Source: an uncultured Clostridia bacterium
Lineage (GTDB): Bacteria > Bacillota_A > Clostridia > Christensenellales > Aristaeellaceae
Assembly (NCBI GenBank): GCA_947166205.1
Contig: CAMVDI010000013.1
Span: forward strand, 1 to 18,225
DNA length: 18,225 nt
Direction of reading: 5' to 3'
Part shown: positions 9,101-16,178 of the stretch, piece by piece
Numbering within the stretch: the first letter of the stretch is position 1
How the letters are laid out: each line of letters begins with the position of its first letter
The notes under the pieces: generated by a model
What the model was told of the DNA's origin: nothing
The model's input: only the letters and a program-made list of their open reading frames with translations
Database searches by the model: none
Position numbers and translations under genes: made by a program

Positions 9101-12100
9101 GCTGTACAGCCTCTGCGGCCGCAGCAGCATTTCGAACTGGCTCAAAACGGCGGATTACAATTATTCCGATCAGTACTGGGATTCCGACCTCTATGTCAGC
9201 GTCGGCGGATTTGGCGGCGAAGGAACGCAGACCTCTCCGTTTACCGATTTCGACAGGGCCATGAGCGGCATGTACTCCGCCACCCATGAAAAAGCTCTGT
9301 TCACGGAGGCCTGCGAGAGAGCCGGCGTGACGGAATACGGATTCGTTTTCAACTCCGGAACAAAACCCGGATTCGACGGATTCATCCTGCATGTGATGCC
9401 TGGAAAGGTCGGAAGGAACACGGAGAAAATTCCTTCCGTCGCCTTCCCGGCGGACATGTACGGCTCCCTTATTGACAGCGACTCCTATTACTCCGGCGCT
9501 CCCAACAGCTTCCCATACCTGAAGGCCATCGTCTTTGAGAGCGGGCTCAGCGAGATCACCATTCCCGACGGGGCCATGAGCAGATTCCCGAACCTGAAGA
9601 CGGTTCAGGTCCAGAACGAGGACGCGGTGGTCACCATCGGGAAGCACGCTTTCCGGGGAACCGCGGTCGACACCCTCTGCATGGCGAAACAGACTGTTTC
9701 CGGCGAGGCGGGCAGCGTCACCTTCGGGAAGGGCACCGGCGCCCCCATCGGGACGGAGCTGGTTATCAAGGACTGGACCGGCAGCCAGGACACGGCGGCC
9801 GTGATCGCCGCCGCGAGAGAAGCGGAAATGTTCGCGGAGATTCCGGATACGGACATCCTGGTCCGGTACTTTGATCTGTCCCTTCAGGCGCCGAACGGGA
9901 GCCCGGTGAACGCGCCCTGCACCCTGCAGATCACGCAGAGCCTTGAGGGTTATACCGGCAGCGACACCATCGCTCCCGAGGAGTTCGCCTTCTTCCATCT
10001 GGCGGGCGGCACCCCGGAATTCAAGACCGGGGATTTCACCGCGAACCAGTCAAAGGGGATCCTCTCCTTCACCATCTCCGCCGACAGCTTCAGCCCCTAC
10101 GCCGCGGCCTACAGGATGGACGTGCGGGAGATGACGGACGGAATCTATACCTATCTGGTGGATCAGCAGGGGAACGCCACGATCACCGGATACGGCCCGG
10201 ACTTCACCGGGAGCACCCTGGCGATTCCGGACAGGTCCGGAGAGATCGAGGGGGCAACCTACAAGGTGGTGGGCATCGCCGCGAACGCGCTGAAGAATCC
10301 TCCGGAAGGAATCATCATCACCGGCGCGGAGTTCAACAACAGCGAACCCAGCATCGTGGGAGACGGCGCCATGAGCGGAATCGCCACCCTCGAGCGGATC
10401 ACCTTTGCCGGGGAGGGAGCGGTGGAGCTCAGGGACAGCACCGTCTTCGCGGGCAGCGGCACGAAAACCGTCGCTGTCGTCATGGAGAACGGTCTGGCCG
10501 CGGCGCCTTCCTCCTTCAGCGAACTGAACGGCATGTATACCCTGGAGATCGACCAGCTTTCCGCGATCCCGGCGGGAACCTTCAAGGATGATACGAAGGT
10601 CCTGAGCGTGACGGTGAAATCCGCGCTGACGGATTCTGAGGAGTTCTGTCCCGAGAGCTCATACGGTCCGACCCGCTCCGACTTCGCACACGCCGCCATC
10701 GGACAGAGCGCGTTTGAAGGCGCGGTCCATCTGGAGAGCTTTACCGTCGGAGGAAGCAGCGGAAGCAGCTTTACCATCGGCATCGACGCCTTCCGGGGAT
10801 GCGAAAGCCTGAAGAAGCTGGAGACCGCCGATCCGATCTGCGGAATCGGCGACAGCGCGCTGCGCGGAACGGCCCTGACGGAGCTGACGATCCCGACGGA
10901 TGAGCTGTATCTGGGCGACTATGCGCTGGCTGACTGCCCGCAGCTGAAGAAGCTGACCATCGAGGGAGACGCGGCGCCCTTCGGAAACATGGCGCTGGGC
11001 GGAGAGACACAGCTGGAGCAGCTGATCGTCAACGGCACAATCCCGCATCAGATGCACGCCGACTCGGTCCGGGCGGACCGGCTCCGCGTTCTGATCGTCC
11101 GGGACGGCTGCGGCGGATTCCAGGATGAAACCTTCTACTCCGAAACGGGGGAGGTCTCCACCCTGACCGCCTATATCGGCGGAACTGACCCGGACTGGGA
11201 CGACCCCTACATCACGGACGATTCCTTCCCGAGCAACAAGCGGGTCAGGATGTACCTCAACCTGCCGAGCCCCCGGGAGGAAGCCTGGAACAGCCACAGC
11301 TTCGCGAATGCGGCCGTCTCGGTTGATACTGTCTATGCCCTGGATGAAGGGCCGAAGGATGTGTATGTGGACACCGACTATACCGGGCAGGAGCAGGGAT
11401 CCGAGAACCAGCCCTTCTCCAGCATGGCGCACGCCCTGGACGCGGTGAACGCGGATTACAATTACGCGGAGCGCTTCAGGCAATACTTCCGCGAAGACGG
11501 ATACGACGCCAGCGGTCTGCCTTTCAGGGAAGGCGACTTCAGCACCACCGCGTTTACGCTGCACATTGTCGGCGGAACGGATTCCGTGGACGGGACCTTC
11601 CGCGGGGACAGCCGGCTGACCGCGCTGGAAGTGGAGGCGGATCGGGATGTCACGATTCAGGAGAACGCCTTTGCCGGATGTAAAAACCTGAAGACGGTTG
11701 CCTTCACGGAGGCGGACGCTGTAACGATCGGAGAATCCGCTTTCAGCGGGGACGCCGCGATTGAGGAACTGACATTCGGCGTTACCAGATACTACTACGG
11801 AAATACCAGCACCGGGGACCTGACGATCGAAAAGAACGCTTTCAAGGGCTGCACGGGAATCCGGGAATTCACCGTGGACTGGGCGGACGATGTGACGGTC
11901 GGCGCAGGCGCGTTCGAGGGCTGCCAGATCGAGAAGGCCGACATCCGGAAGGCCGGGGACGTCCTGATCGAGGAAGGAGCCTTCGATCATTCCGCGAAGC
12001 TGGAATCGGTCAGCATCAGCGGCGAAGACGTGACGATTGAAGCGAATGCCTTCCTCGGCAGCGAGTCGGTTCGGTCCGTCGTGATCAGCAGCAGTGATGA

Positions 12101-15100
12101 CGGGGAAACTTCCATTGCCTCCGGCGCCTTCGACGGATGCGGCGGAATGGACGCCGTGGTCATCACCGGCAGCAATCCGGCCGTGATCAAAGCAGGCGCC
12201 TTTACTGGCCCGGTGGAAACACTCCGGCTGCAGGCCGGCGCCTCCAAGGCGGAGAACGGGGCCTTCCAGGGCGGAACCTCCTACATCGATGAGAGCCGGG
12301 AATTCGGCGACAAGCTGTCCGGGAAGATCGGAGCGTTTGAAAACATCATTCTGACGAATGCCGCGAAGATCAGCGCGGAAGCGCAGGTGTTCGCGGGAAA
12401 TGACGGACTGAAGCGGGTCTATCTGGGGAAGAACAGCGGCACGGACGGCGTCGGCGGGGAGATCTTCGCCGGCATGCCGGAATCCGCCGCAGCCTTCGCG
12501 GCGCACAAGCAGACGGACTACCCCGAAGGGAAGCTGCCCCTCCGCCCGGAGGGCGAGCTCCATTTCCTGGACGACCTGGCGGGCATCTATATTGACGGAA
12601 CGAGGAGGGCCGGGAACCCCAACGGAACCAGAGACAACCCCTTCCGGACCTTCGAGCAGGCCCGGGAATACGCGGCGGCGCACGACACGCCGGCCGCCGG
12701 GGAAACCGTTTACAGGGACTACTATTATACGGACCTGGAGCAGGTGCTGATCTCGGCCTATCAGGCCGGCCGGATGAGCTATGATCCCGGGGACGTCCGC
12801 TTTCCCGTGCCCGCCGAAAACAGCGGGAGCATGGTTTTCCGCGTCATCGGAACGGTGACCGTCAGCGACACGCAGGTGTGGGACAGCGAGGGGCTCAATC
12901 ACACGATCATCCTGATCCGGGACGAAGGCTTTGACGGCAACCTGGTTCGCGTCAGCAGCGGAAATCTGACGCTGAAGAACGTGGTGCTGGACGGCGCGCA
13001 TCTTCCCACGAAGAATACGCTGATCATGCAGTCCGGCGGCGAGCTGAATATTGAGGACGGCGCGGTGATCCGGGCCAACTGCAGGACGGAGAGCTTCGGC
13101 TATCCGGACAAGGCCGGCGGAATCTACACCTCCGGCGGAACGGTCAACATGCGCGGCGGCCTGATCACGGAGAACACCGGCGCCTGGGGCGGCGGCATCG
13201 GCCTTTGCAGCGCCACCTTCAACATGGAGGGCGGCGTCATCGAAAACAACTATGCCCCCGGCGGCGGAGGCTCCGCAGGCTACGGCGGCGGCGTATGGGT
13301 CGGCTTCCGCGCCACGATGAACCTCCGGGGAGGTGAAATCCGGGGCAACGTGGCCGACGGAGGCGTCTATCTCCAGGGCGGCCAGTATGATGGCCCCGCG
13401 GGCGCCTCCGGCGGCGGCATCGCCGTGGGCGGTGGCGCGGTGGTTTCGGGTCAGCCGGGGGTCCTGAACATGGACGGCGGCACAATTGCCGGGAACTCCG
13501 CCGCGTACAACGGCGGCGGCGTATACATCGAATGCGTCAGCGAGGGATACTTCAACGCGGGACATATCGAGGACAACCGGTGCGGAACCGGCGCCTTCGG
13601 CGGCGGCGGCATCTACGTCAACGGCGGGCGCTCTCCCTTCCCGGACGGCCACGCCTATGTGTACAACGCGCTGATCACCGCCAACACGGCCAGGGAGGAA
13701 GGCGGCGGAGTGGCGGGCTGCGCCAGCTCCACGACGAGCGTTTACGCCATCGACGGCGGCGCCGTATACGGCAACAACGCGCTGTACGGGTGCGATGTCT
13801 ATACGGATACCACGCTGATGCCCCCGACCACGAACTCTGACACCATGTCCGGATACGTGACGCCCTATATGAGCAACGGCGCGCCGTACAACTGGACGGA
13901 TTCCCGTACCGGGGAGCTTCTGAAGCCCTCGCAGCTGGCGAATATCCGCAACGCGCTGTGGGACGGCAAGGTGACGCTGACGGCGAATCCGGACGGACAC
14001 CAGCCCACCTCCCTGCCAATGATTATCCGGGACAATACCTCCGGCACCAAGGGCGGCGGCATCGGATCCAACGGCTCCGTGACGATCGGCACGCCGCCGG
14101 AACCCTCCGAGGTCTTCTGGACGCCTTCCGCGGACAAGGTTCTCTATAACCGGGGCATGAAGGACGGAGAAACCTTCACTTTCCAGATGTGGGAAGAGAA
14201 ATGGACCTGGCAGCAGAACTGGAAAGAGTACGAGGATCAGCTGCTGAGCTCGGTAACCGGCAGCGTGAGCGGGGCCAGGGCCGGGGAGAACAAGCCCATC
14301 CAGTTCAGGGGCGTGCCGATCTCCCTGGGCCGGGTCACCCCCGATGATATCGGAAAGAACCGCACGTTCCTGATCCGGGAGAATCCGGTCACGGACGGCA
14401 GCGTCTACGTACCGTCCAGATATCTGGCTTTTGTGGTGACCATCTGCACCGACTGGCAGGATGAAAAGGAAGTCTTCAGCGCGGAGCTGCTCCGGGTTGA
14501 GGAAGGACGGATCATCGACGGAAACCTTGAATACAGCAATACCTACTTCAACGGTCAGGTGGATCACGACCTGACGCCCGAAGTCAACTACGGCCGCATC
14601 CGCACCGAGGTGCAGGAAGCCGTATTCGAAAACTACTCCTATGAAACCACCGTCGCCGCGGACAAGACCTGGATCGTCACCGGCGGCGGCACGGAACCGC
14701 CGCAAGGCACGAAGGTCACCTTCCGGCTGAGCGCGGACGGCGCCCCGGCGAAGCATTCGGACGGGACGAACGCGGCGGACATCGTGCTGGACGGCACTCC
14801 CGACGGGACGGGCGAAGAAAGCGCCTGGCGCGCCGCGTGGAAGGATCTGCCCGCCTATCGGCGCGGCGGAGACGGACAGTGGCTGCGGGACGGGGACGGG
14901 AACATGATCCCGGTGGTCTATACCGTCGCGGAGACGGACATCACATTGCCGGAAAACCCCGATGTCCGCATCAGCCAGGATACGGAGCAAAGCGTATATA
15001 CCGCCACCGCCGAGGAGCCGGCGAGAATTGTCAACCAGGTCTATACGGCGAAGGGCGAGCTGACCTTCCGGGGTAAAAAGACCATCGACGGCCGGGAGCT

Positions 15101-15980
15101 GAGGCCGGACGACATCTTCGACTTTGAGATCCGGGAAGAGGGAACGGACCGGGTCTGGACCGCGCAGAACACCGCGGACGGAAGGATCGCTTATCCGACG
15201 CTGCGCTATACGCTGAAGGATCAGGGAAGGCATACCTACACCATCCGTGAGACGGGCGAAGACCGGAACGGCGTGAAGATCGCGGACACGGTCTATACCG
15301 TGACCGTCAACGTGACGGACAACGGGGACGGGACGCTGAAAACGGAGCCGACGGAAGACAGCGCGGATTACGGGAACCTGGATTTCGTGAACCCGGTTTC
15401 CAGCGGAAGGCTCGTGATCGAGAAGACTTTCGATATCCGGGAGACTCAGGTGACCGTCACCCCGACGCCGGAACCCACGCCGACGCCCACGCCGGAACCG
15501 ACGGAAACGCCGGAACCCACGGAGACGCCTGAACCGACGGAGACCCCCGAACCGACGGAAACGCCGGAGGTGATCCTGACGACCAGCGTCTCGGTTCAGA
15601 AAATCTGGAACGACGACAACAACGCGGCCGGAATGCGGCCGAAATCCCTGCTGATGCGTCTGAGCAACGGGGACGGCGTCATCCTGAGCGACGCGAACGG
15701 ATGGCACGCGACCATCTCCGGCCTGCCGATGACCGCCGGGGGAATTCCGATCCAGTACTTCTGGACGGAGCAGGAAACGCTGGGATATGTGCAGGAGAGC
15801 GTCACGGTGACCGGAAACACCACGATATTTGTCAACCGGCTGGCGCAGCGCCCGGAAGCTCCTCCGGAAGGAAAGCATGTATCGAATAACCGGGGACAGA
15901 CCTATCTGGTGATTGAGGATTACGGAACGCCGCTGGGCGTGGAAGTGTCCATCAACCACGCGGGAGACTGCTTCGACTGA
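3147..15980 (+). CDS. Giant secreted multidomain adhesin (4277 aa): LRR_5, beta-helix and isopeptide domains
   Basis: AAGGAGG (3132-3138) lies 8 nt before this ATG. Residues 1-35 form a signal peptide: K-K-R, then a hydrophobic run, with likely cleavage after A-L-A (33-35). Residues about 57-255 are a G/Q/N/D/E-rich disordered region. About 255-365 is a small beta domain, followed by a second acidic low-complexity stretch to about 465. Residues 846-3118 hold four BspA-type (LRR_5) modules with 'A-F-x-G-C-x-x-L' repeats. Each module begins near F-Y-Y-D-x-x-x-x-G-x-x-x-I and is preceded by an 'S-F-S-x-Y-A-x-A-Y'-like cap. About 3295-3558 are glycine-rich right-handed beta-helix repeats. About 3656-4085 are FctA/Cna_B pilin-like domains. 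A Pro-Thr linker (about 4105-4141), a last Cna_B domain (about 4142-4233) and a T-P-L-G tail follow. LRR_5 and Cna_B proteins are known cell-surface adhesins, so ligand binding on a cross-linked stalk is inferred. There is no LPXTG, no C-terminal membrane segment and no recognised catalytic domain. The frame is unbroken throughout. Confidence 0.93.
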   Translation: MSETWKKRLFALVLALTMIMSDVPHMPWQEGGALAGDVPAEESVGDSFDVGQPSDGEGTVSDAPGEGEGENAGQEQQPSSDAQPPEPASVQEPAPAAAPEQVQEAAPQEDTAQGDAPQENSPQQQDAGKQDAGQGGNENDEAGQSQGGNSAGSQDQGGDNGNNQGQDDNGNEGDNQGQGGNGGANQDAQGGNDGDSQGQDDNGNDGDGQGNNSGANQDAQGGTDEAGQGQGGNDDAGQDQGGKEGEADPGANPDQVQQDIADAEMKVGETKTVRLTAEGVVIRLVSDRSEDVVLTTSGVSASVDIADEEDPEHKEHTEPKDGELKVSFHAGYNASYLMSFKLAGGAGEGDLTVQVLKEEKENTPDSGNTGTATDDAGAEGGQTGDQGTGDGEPKVGEAGSDEEQTKVGGDQQPGTSSDEEGKEGQPGTPADGDEEGGQPGAAEGGLDGEDTEDGSGTEEKTVFEAEELTVKSYEPEKADALAVLIGVKEAPAGGKRLMKAAKPASEGSEEGDKVRETGYAAFDISPKDGEEIPEGKEISLTVLLDEPIALPQKDGMSITGVTCELYHITDEEKGTFEQVTDLEPVIGEGAIRGFSFTTGGCSPYVLKYTVDFHYNGVDYSIPGESQILLSELIGLLDIRNNGEPLSVAEVASVEFTDEHLVTVQQVSGLISCNERKDINVGEKDFLLTSKEAFTSEEKLTITLVNGETITVGVTDEQTGDLIYKIGGVDTLKVSTILRSLGQEDAIIQRGKLYDYYYYLYVEIDNESGETTADYAGGYDPDNWYDITLENLFDIPYRGYRKMYICQYCDSDGDGTYEYEWVTFSNGKQVIWLYQDVEPPKNMEDGVFVYRVSRDGTTAEIISLSEGYNGDGNITVPGTAELEINGEKKTVKVTGILKNAFKDDSRIKTISFANEDPISLADDSVSNVPNLTGISGSGPVILSSASIRNNDQLESVEIRVNGSFNGIRSCKALKTLKITDIDRTNSNYISSSTFYGCGALEHLEIDSCINWIYGDILSAHPALETLIVSSTSGMIVEEGCLSKSNSIKRIELSNVRALQDHAFSNDTALEKLEIGGTDQLTVYGNPFEGCTALTVPVTTRPQKVYADSSSYYTISGTETGLPMGTKLVWEAADEPEASVKAGLLAKAQEELKTEHVLLTFAKLSLRTPDGSALVQSEDAAVSNNSGFDVSSAKLAAGGASIVYLLSGDEAEETDAVKVGQVSDDGRTISTLEMYSAKQGTYAFAYQDNASRLRDNTFYYDADEEGNLTITGLYDTEATEITIVSDPVIVANGEEDVTYKVTAVGGKVFQDNRKIQKVIFDNKDPISVGERAFEKMSELKSVELNGAGLVSIDGEYAFSECFKLETVTGPGSITFNAWFTLNRCGALRVLSVGKIGKICRNTFHYYKGWEKVYLEKIEADEIENIEYEAVNHCVPENGTLLIHSRNTVPAVTYGSIADSVPGGTITLQCDKALPFSMAGGVYANCGSAAVTMDNTDPVSFEKKAYQNLTNLVSVSINGPVSRIGEGAFRGCGNLTSFSIGGTATDTTVIEQDAFQDCGKLAPIHSAAKVSFENAAGKFEKEPGDMAPVWLSAVRIDAVPALQSSIPEDFEAEYYDLCLTDAAGNPAEAAGKVTWYKTISWANAPTATPSVRLFHLKDGEETEEINVSFTFDETSRTVSELVFTSESFSSFALAYNNPRYHDDTFYYDLTAEDGTFTAVISGVYNAETAEVTIGSATDNEDKYQITGIKAGALKENGTIEKIVFNTDQAFDAAESAFEGMTGLTAVEFKGEGTVTLGKAAFKDCPKLETAGSSMVEGNVIFAGEGIFQGCAALRTVSVGKIGRISGRAFLENDALVSVRAGEIGEIGTRAFKDCKALTEVIVSGDVGTIEAYAVDGCTALERVIVLGKAGDIRSYAFYSYSYGAVPLDNIRVAAFNEIGTLGGFAFSSGALGQDDALLYIGNVSGSLSKRPFGNDSKATAWFNMTWEELYSLCGRSSISNWLKTADYNYSDQYWDSDLYVSVGGFGGEGTQTSPFTDFDRAMSGMYSATHEKALFTEACERAGVTEYGFVFNSGTKPGFDGFILHVMPGKVGRNTEKIPSVAFPADMYGSLIDSDSYYSGAPNSFPYLKAIVFESGLSEITIPDGAMSRFPNLKTVQVQNEDAVVTIGKHAFRGTAVDTLCMAKQTVSGEAGSVTFGKGTGAPIGTELVIKDWTGSQDTAAVIAAAREAEMFAEIPDTDILVRYFDLSLQAPNGSPVNAPCTLQITQSLEGYTGSDTIAPEEFAFFHLAGGTPEFKTGDFTANQSKGILSFTISADSFSPYAAAYRMDVREMTDGIYTYLVDQQGNATITGYGPDFTGSTLAIPDRSGEIEGATYKVVGIAANALKNPPEGIIITGAEFNNSEPSIVGDGAMSGIATLERITFAGEGAVELRDSTVFAGSGTKTVAVVMENGLAAAPSSFSELNGMYTLEIDQLSAIPAGTFKDDTKVLSVTVKSALTDSEEFCPESSYGPTRSDFAHAAIGQSAFEGAVHLESFTVGGSSGSSFTIGIDAFRGCESLKKLETADPICGIGDSALRGTALTELTIPTDELYLGDYALADCPQLKKLTIEGDAAPFGNMALGGETQLEQLIVNGTIPHQMHADSVRADRLRVLIVRDGCGGFQDETFYSETGEVSTLTAYIGGTDPDWDDPYITDDSFPSNKRVRMYLNLPSPREEAWNSHSFANAAVSVDTVYALDEGPKDVYVDTDYTGQEQGSENQPFSSMAHALDAVNADYNYAERFRQYFREDGYDASGLPFREGDFSTTAFTLHIVGGTDSVDGTFRGDSRLTALEVEADRDVTIQENAFAGCKNLKTVAFTEADAVTIGESAFSGDAAIEELTFGVTRYYYGNTSTGDLTIEKNAFKGCTGIREFTVDWADDVTVGAGAFEGCQIEKADIRKAGDVLIEEGAFDHSAKLESVSISGEDVTIEANAFLGSESVRSVVISSSDDGETSIASGAFDGCGGMDAVVITGSNPAVIKAGAFTGPVETLRLQAGASKAENGAFQGGTSYIDESREFGDKLSGKIGAFENIILTNAAKISAEAQVFAGNDGLKRVYLGKNSGTDGVGGEIFAGMPESAAAFAAHKQTDYPEGKLPLRPEGELHFLDDLAGIYIDGTRRAGNPNGTRDNPFRTFEQAREYAAAHDTPAAGETVYRDYYYTDLEQVLISAYQAGRMSYDPGDVRFPVPAENSGSMVFRVIGTVTVSDTQVWDSEGLNHTIILIRDEGFDGNLVRVSSGNLTLKNVVLDGAHLPTKNTLIMQSGGELNIEDGAVIRANCRTESFGYPDKAGGIYTSGGTVNMRGGLITENTGAWGGGIGLCSATFNMEGGVIENNYAPGGGGSAGYGGGVWVGFRATMNLRGGEIRGNVADGGVYLQGGQYDGPAGASGGGIAVGGGAVVSGQPGVLNMDGGTIAGNSAAYNGGGVYIECVSEGYFNAGHIEDNRCGTGAFGGGGIYVNGGRSPFPDGHAYVYNALITANTAREEGGGVAGCASSTTSVYAIDGGAVYGNNALYGCDVYTDTTLMPPTTNSDTMSGYVTPYMSNGAPYNWTDSRTGELLKPSQLANIRNALWDGKVTLTANPDGHQPTSLPMIIRDNTSGTKGGGIGSNGSVTIGTPPEPSEVFWTPSADKVLYNRGMKDGETFTFQMWEEKWTWQQNWKEYEDQLLSSVTGSVSGARAGENKPIQFRGVPISLGRVTPDDIGKNRTFLIRENPVTDGSVYVPSRYLAFVVTICTDWQDEKEVFSAELLRVEEGRIIDGNLEYSNTYFNGQVDHDLTPEVNYGRIRTEVQEAVFENYSYETTVAADKTWIVTGGGTEPPQGTKVTFRLSADGAPAKHSDGTNAADIVLDGTPDGTGEESAWRAAWKDLPAYRRGGDGQWLRDGDGNMIPVVYTVAETDITLPENPDVRISQDTEQSVYTATAEEPARIVNQVYTAKGELTFRGKKTIDGRELRPDDIFDFEIREEGTDRVWTAQNTADGRIAYPTLRYTLKDQGRHTYTIRETGEDRNGVKIADTVYTVTVNVTDNGDGTLKTEPTEDSADYGNLDFVNPVSSGRLVIEKTFDIRETQVTVTPTPEPTPTPTPEPTETPEPTETPEPTETPEPTETPEVILTTSVSVQKIWNDDNNAAGMRPKSLLMRLSNGDGVILSDANGWHATISGLPMTAGGIPIQYFWTEQETLGYVQESVTVTGNTTIFVNRLAQRPEAPPEGKHVSNNRGQTYLVIEDYGTPLGVEVSINHAGDCFD
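3540..3876 (+). repeat. Imperfect tandem repeat coding for a G/Q/N/D-rich disordered region
   Basis: This in-frame segment encodes short G-G-N, G-Q-G-Q-D-D-N-G-N and A-N-Q-D-A-Q-G-G blocks. At the DNA level a 30-bp block at 3691-3720 recurs with one mismatch at 3784-3813, a 93-bp (31-codon) offset. A 19-bp block at 3642-3660 recurs exactly at 3741-3759, a 99-bp offset. All offsets are multiples of three, so copy-number change would preserve the frame. The product is likely a flexible hydrophilic spacer just after the signal peptide. Confidence 0.75.
5391..5700 (+). other. Tyr-rich, more AT-rich insert with a calcium-loop-like motif, inside the giant gene
   Basis: The segment covers about residues 749-851. 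It encodes D-Y-Y-Y-Y-L-Y and other Tyr-rich strands, a C-Q-Y-C pair, and D-S-D-G-D-G-T-Y-E-Y-E (from residue 809), which resembles an EF-hand/dockerin-type calcium loop. Codon choice is visibly more A/T-ending than in the flanks. It sits between the first cap region and the first LRR module. No family is recognised. Confidence 0.5.
5682..12500 (+). other. BspA-like leucine-rich repeat region in four capped modules
   Basis: Module starts lie near 5682, 6912, 8250 and 10143. Each begins with an F/Y-Y strand, an acidic turn and an 'I-T-G' strand. A 'Y-K-V-x-x-I-x-x-x-A-L/F' entry follows, and then LRR_5 repeats (e.g. 'A-F-K-D-C-P-K-L-E-T', 'A-F-R-G-C-G-N-L-T-S'). Preceding caps lie near 4927-4971, 6840-6882, 8181-8223 and 10068-10113 (for example S-F-S-P-Y-A-A-A-Y). 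Known LRR_5 proteins form curved ligand-binding surfaces. Which ligand is bound cannot be read from the sequence. Confidence 0.85.
13030..13820 (+). other. Right-handed beta-helix (Pmp/pectate-lyase-like) repeat region
   Basis: About residues 3295-3558. Repeated rungs of the form 'G-G-G-I-Y-x-x-G-G-x-x-N-M-x-G-G-x-I-x-x-N' occur at least seven times with glycine-rich turns. This matches the repeat style of polymorphic outer-membrane-type and parallel beta-helix proteins. No catalytic residues of a lyase or hydrolase are evident, so a structural or binding role is more likely. Confidence 0.75.
14112..15845 (+). other. Isopeptide-type stalk: FctA/Cna_B domains with visible Lys-Glu-Asn triads
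   Basis: The first domain (14112-14570) has a pilin-like F-x-F-x-M-x-E and F-L-I-R-E pattern. Domain 14637-15040 shows candidate triad residues K3840, E3929 and N3963. The FctA-like domain 15042-15400 shows K3977 or K3978, E4035 (in Y-T-I-R-E) and N4082 (F-V-N). The last Cna_B (15570-15845) shows K4152 (V-Q-K-I-W), E4208 (W-T-E) and N4230 (V-N-R). In these families Lys-Asn bonds formed with a catalytic acidic residue stiffen surface stalks. Triad assignment is from motif position only. Confidence 0.75.
15459..15569 (+). repeat. Pro-Thr-Glu linker repeat (PEPTET-like hexapeptide)
   Basis: The region encodes T-P-T-P-E-P-T-P repeats followed by four near-identical P-E-P-T-E-T hexapeptides (18-bp DNA period with synonymous differences). 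It separates the FctA-like domain from the last Cna_B domain. It resembles the wall-spanning or cellulosome-type linkers found in surface proteins of Firmicutes. Confidence 0.8.
15870..15980 (+). other. Conserved C-terminal tail with Y-L-V-I-x4-T-P-L-G motif
   Basis: The last ~36 residues follow the terminal Cna_B domain and contain R-G-Q-T-Y-L-V-I-E-D-Y-G-T-P-L-G, ending in G-D-C-F-D. The MBG/MucBP protein at 2-1141 ends in the same pattern (N-G-T-S-Y-I-V-I-x4-T-P-L-G, ending G-E-T-M-E), although the rest of the two proteins is unrelated. I infer a sorting, export or anchoring tag. Confidence 0.6.
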
Positions 15981-15987
15981 CAAGGAC

Positions 15988-16015
15988 AATCCCCGGCCCC
16001 CATGGGCCGGGGATT
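15988..16015 (+). terminator. GC-rich hairpin 1 after the giant gene
   Basis: Perfect 12-bp stem AATCCCCGGCCC (15988-15999) with GGGCCGGGGATT (16004-16015) and loop CCAT. It begins 7 bases after the stop codon. No U-tract follows on the plus strand, so termination may be weak or assisted; hairpin 2 repeats the same structure. Confidence 0.55.
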
Positions 16016-16082
16016 GCTGAATGATACGGAAGATCCGGGCGGCGCGGGGATTGCCGGAAAGCGGAACCCGCACCCAATAAAC

Positions 16083-16108
16083 ATCCCCGGCCCCCATGGG
16101 CCGGGGAT
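16083..16108. terminator. GC-rich hairpin 2 in the tandem array
   Basis: An 11-bp stem (16083-16093 with 16098-16108) and loop CCAT, identical to the core of hairpin 1. On the minus strand the exit sequence is ATGTTTATTGG, mildly T-rich, so it may back up the terminator at 16179-16202. Confidence 0.5.
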
Positions 16109-16178
16109 TGCTGAATGATACGGAAGATCCGGGCGGCGCGGGGATTGCCGGAAAGCGGAACCCGCGCCAAATAAAAAG

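Noticed and set aside
16056..16071. L-P-E-S-G in the micro-ORF as a sortase motif
   Set aside because: It is a chance string in a 19-codon frame without a signal peptide or membrane segment.
10659..16097. An 1812-codon open frame on the minus strand opposite the giant gene, plus 602- and 711-codon minus-strand frames at 8190-9998 and 5967-8102
   Set aside because: These are antisense shadows of the giant gene in GC-rich DNA with few stop codons. The products have no coherent domain pattern or signal peptide, while the plus strand shows clear repeats and a good ribosome binding site.
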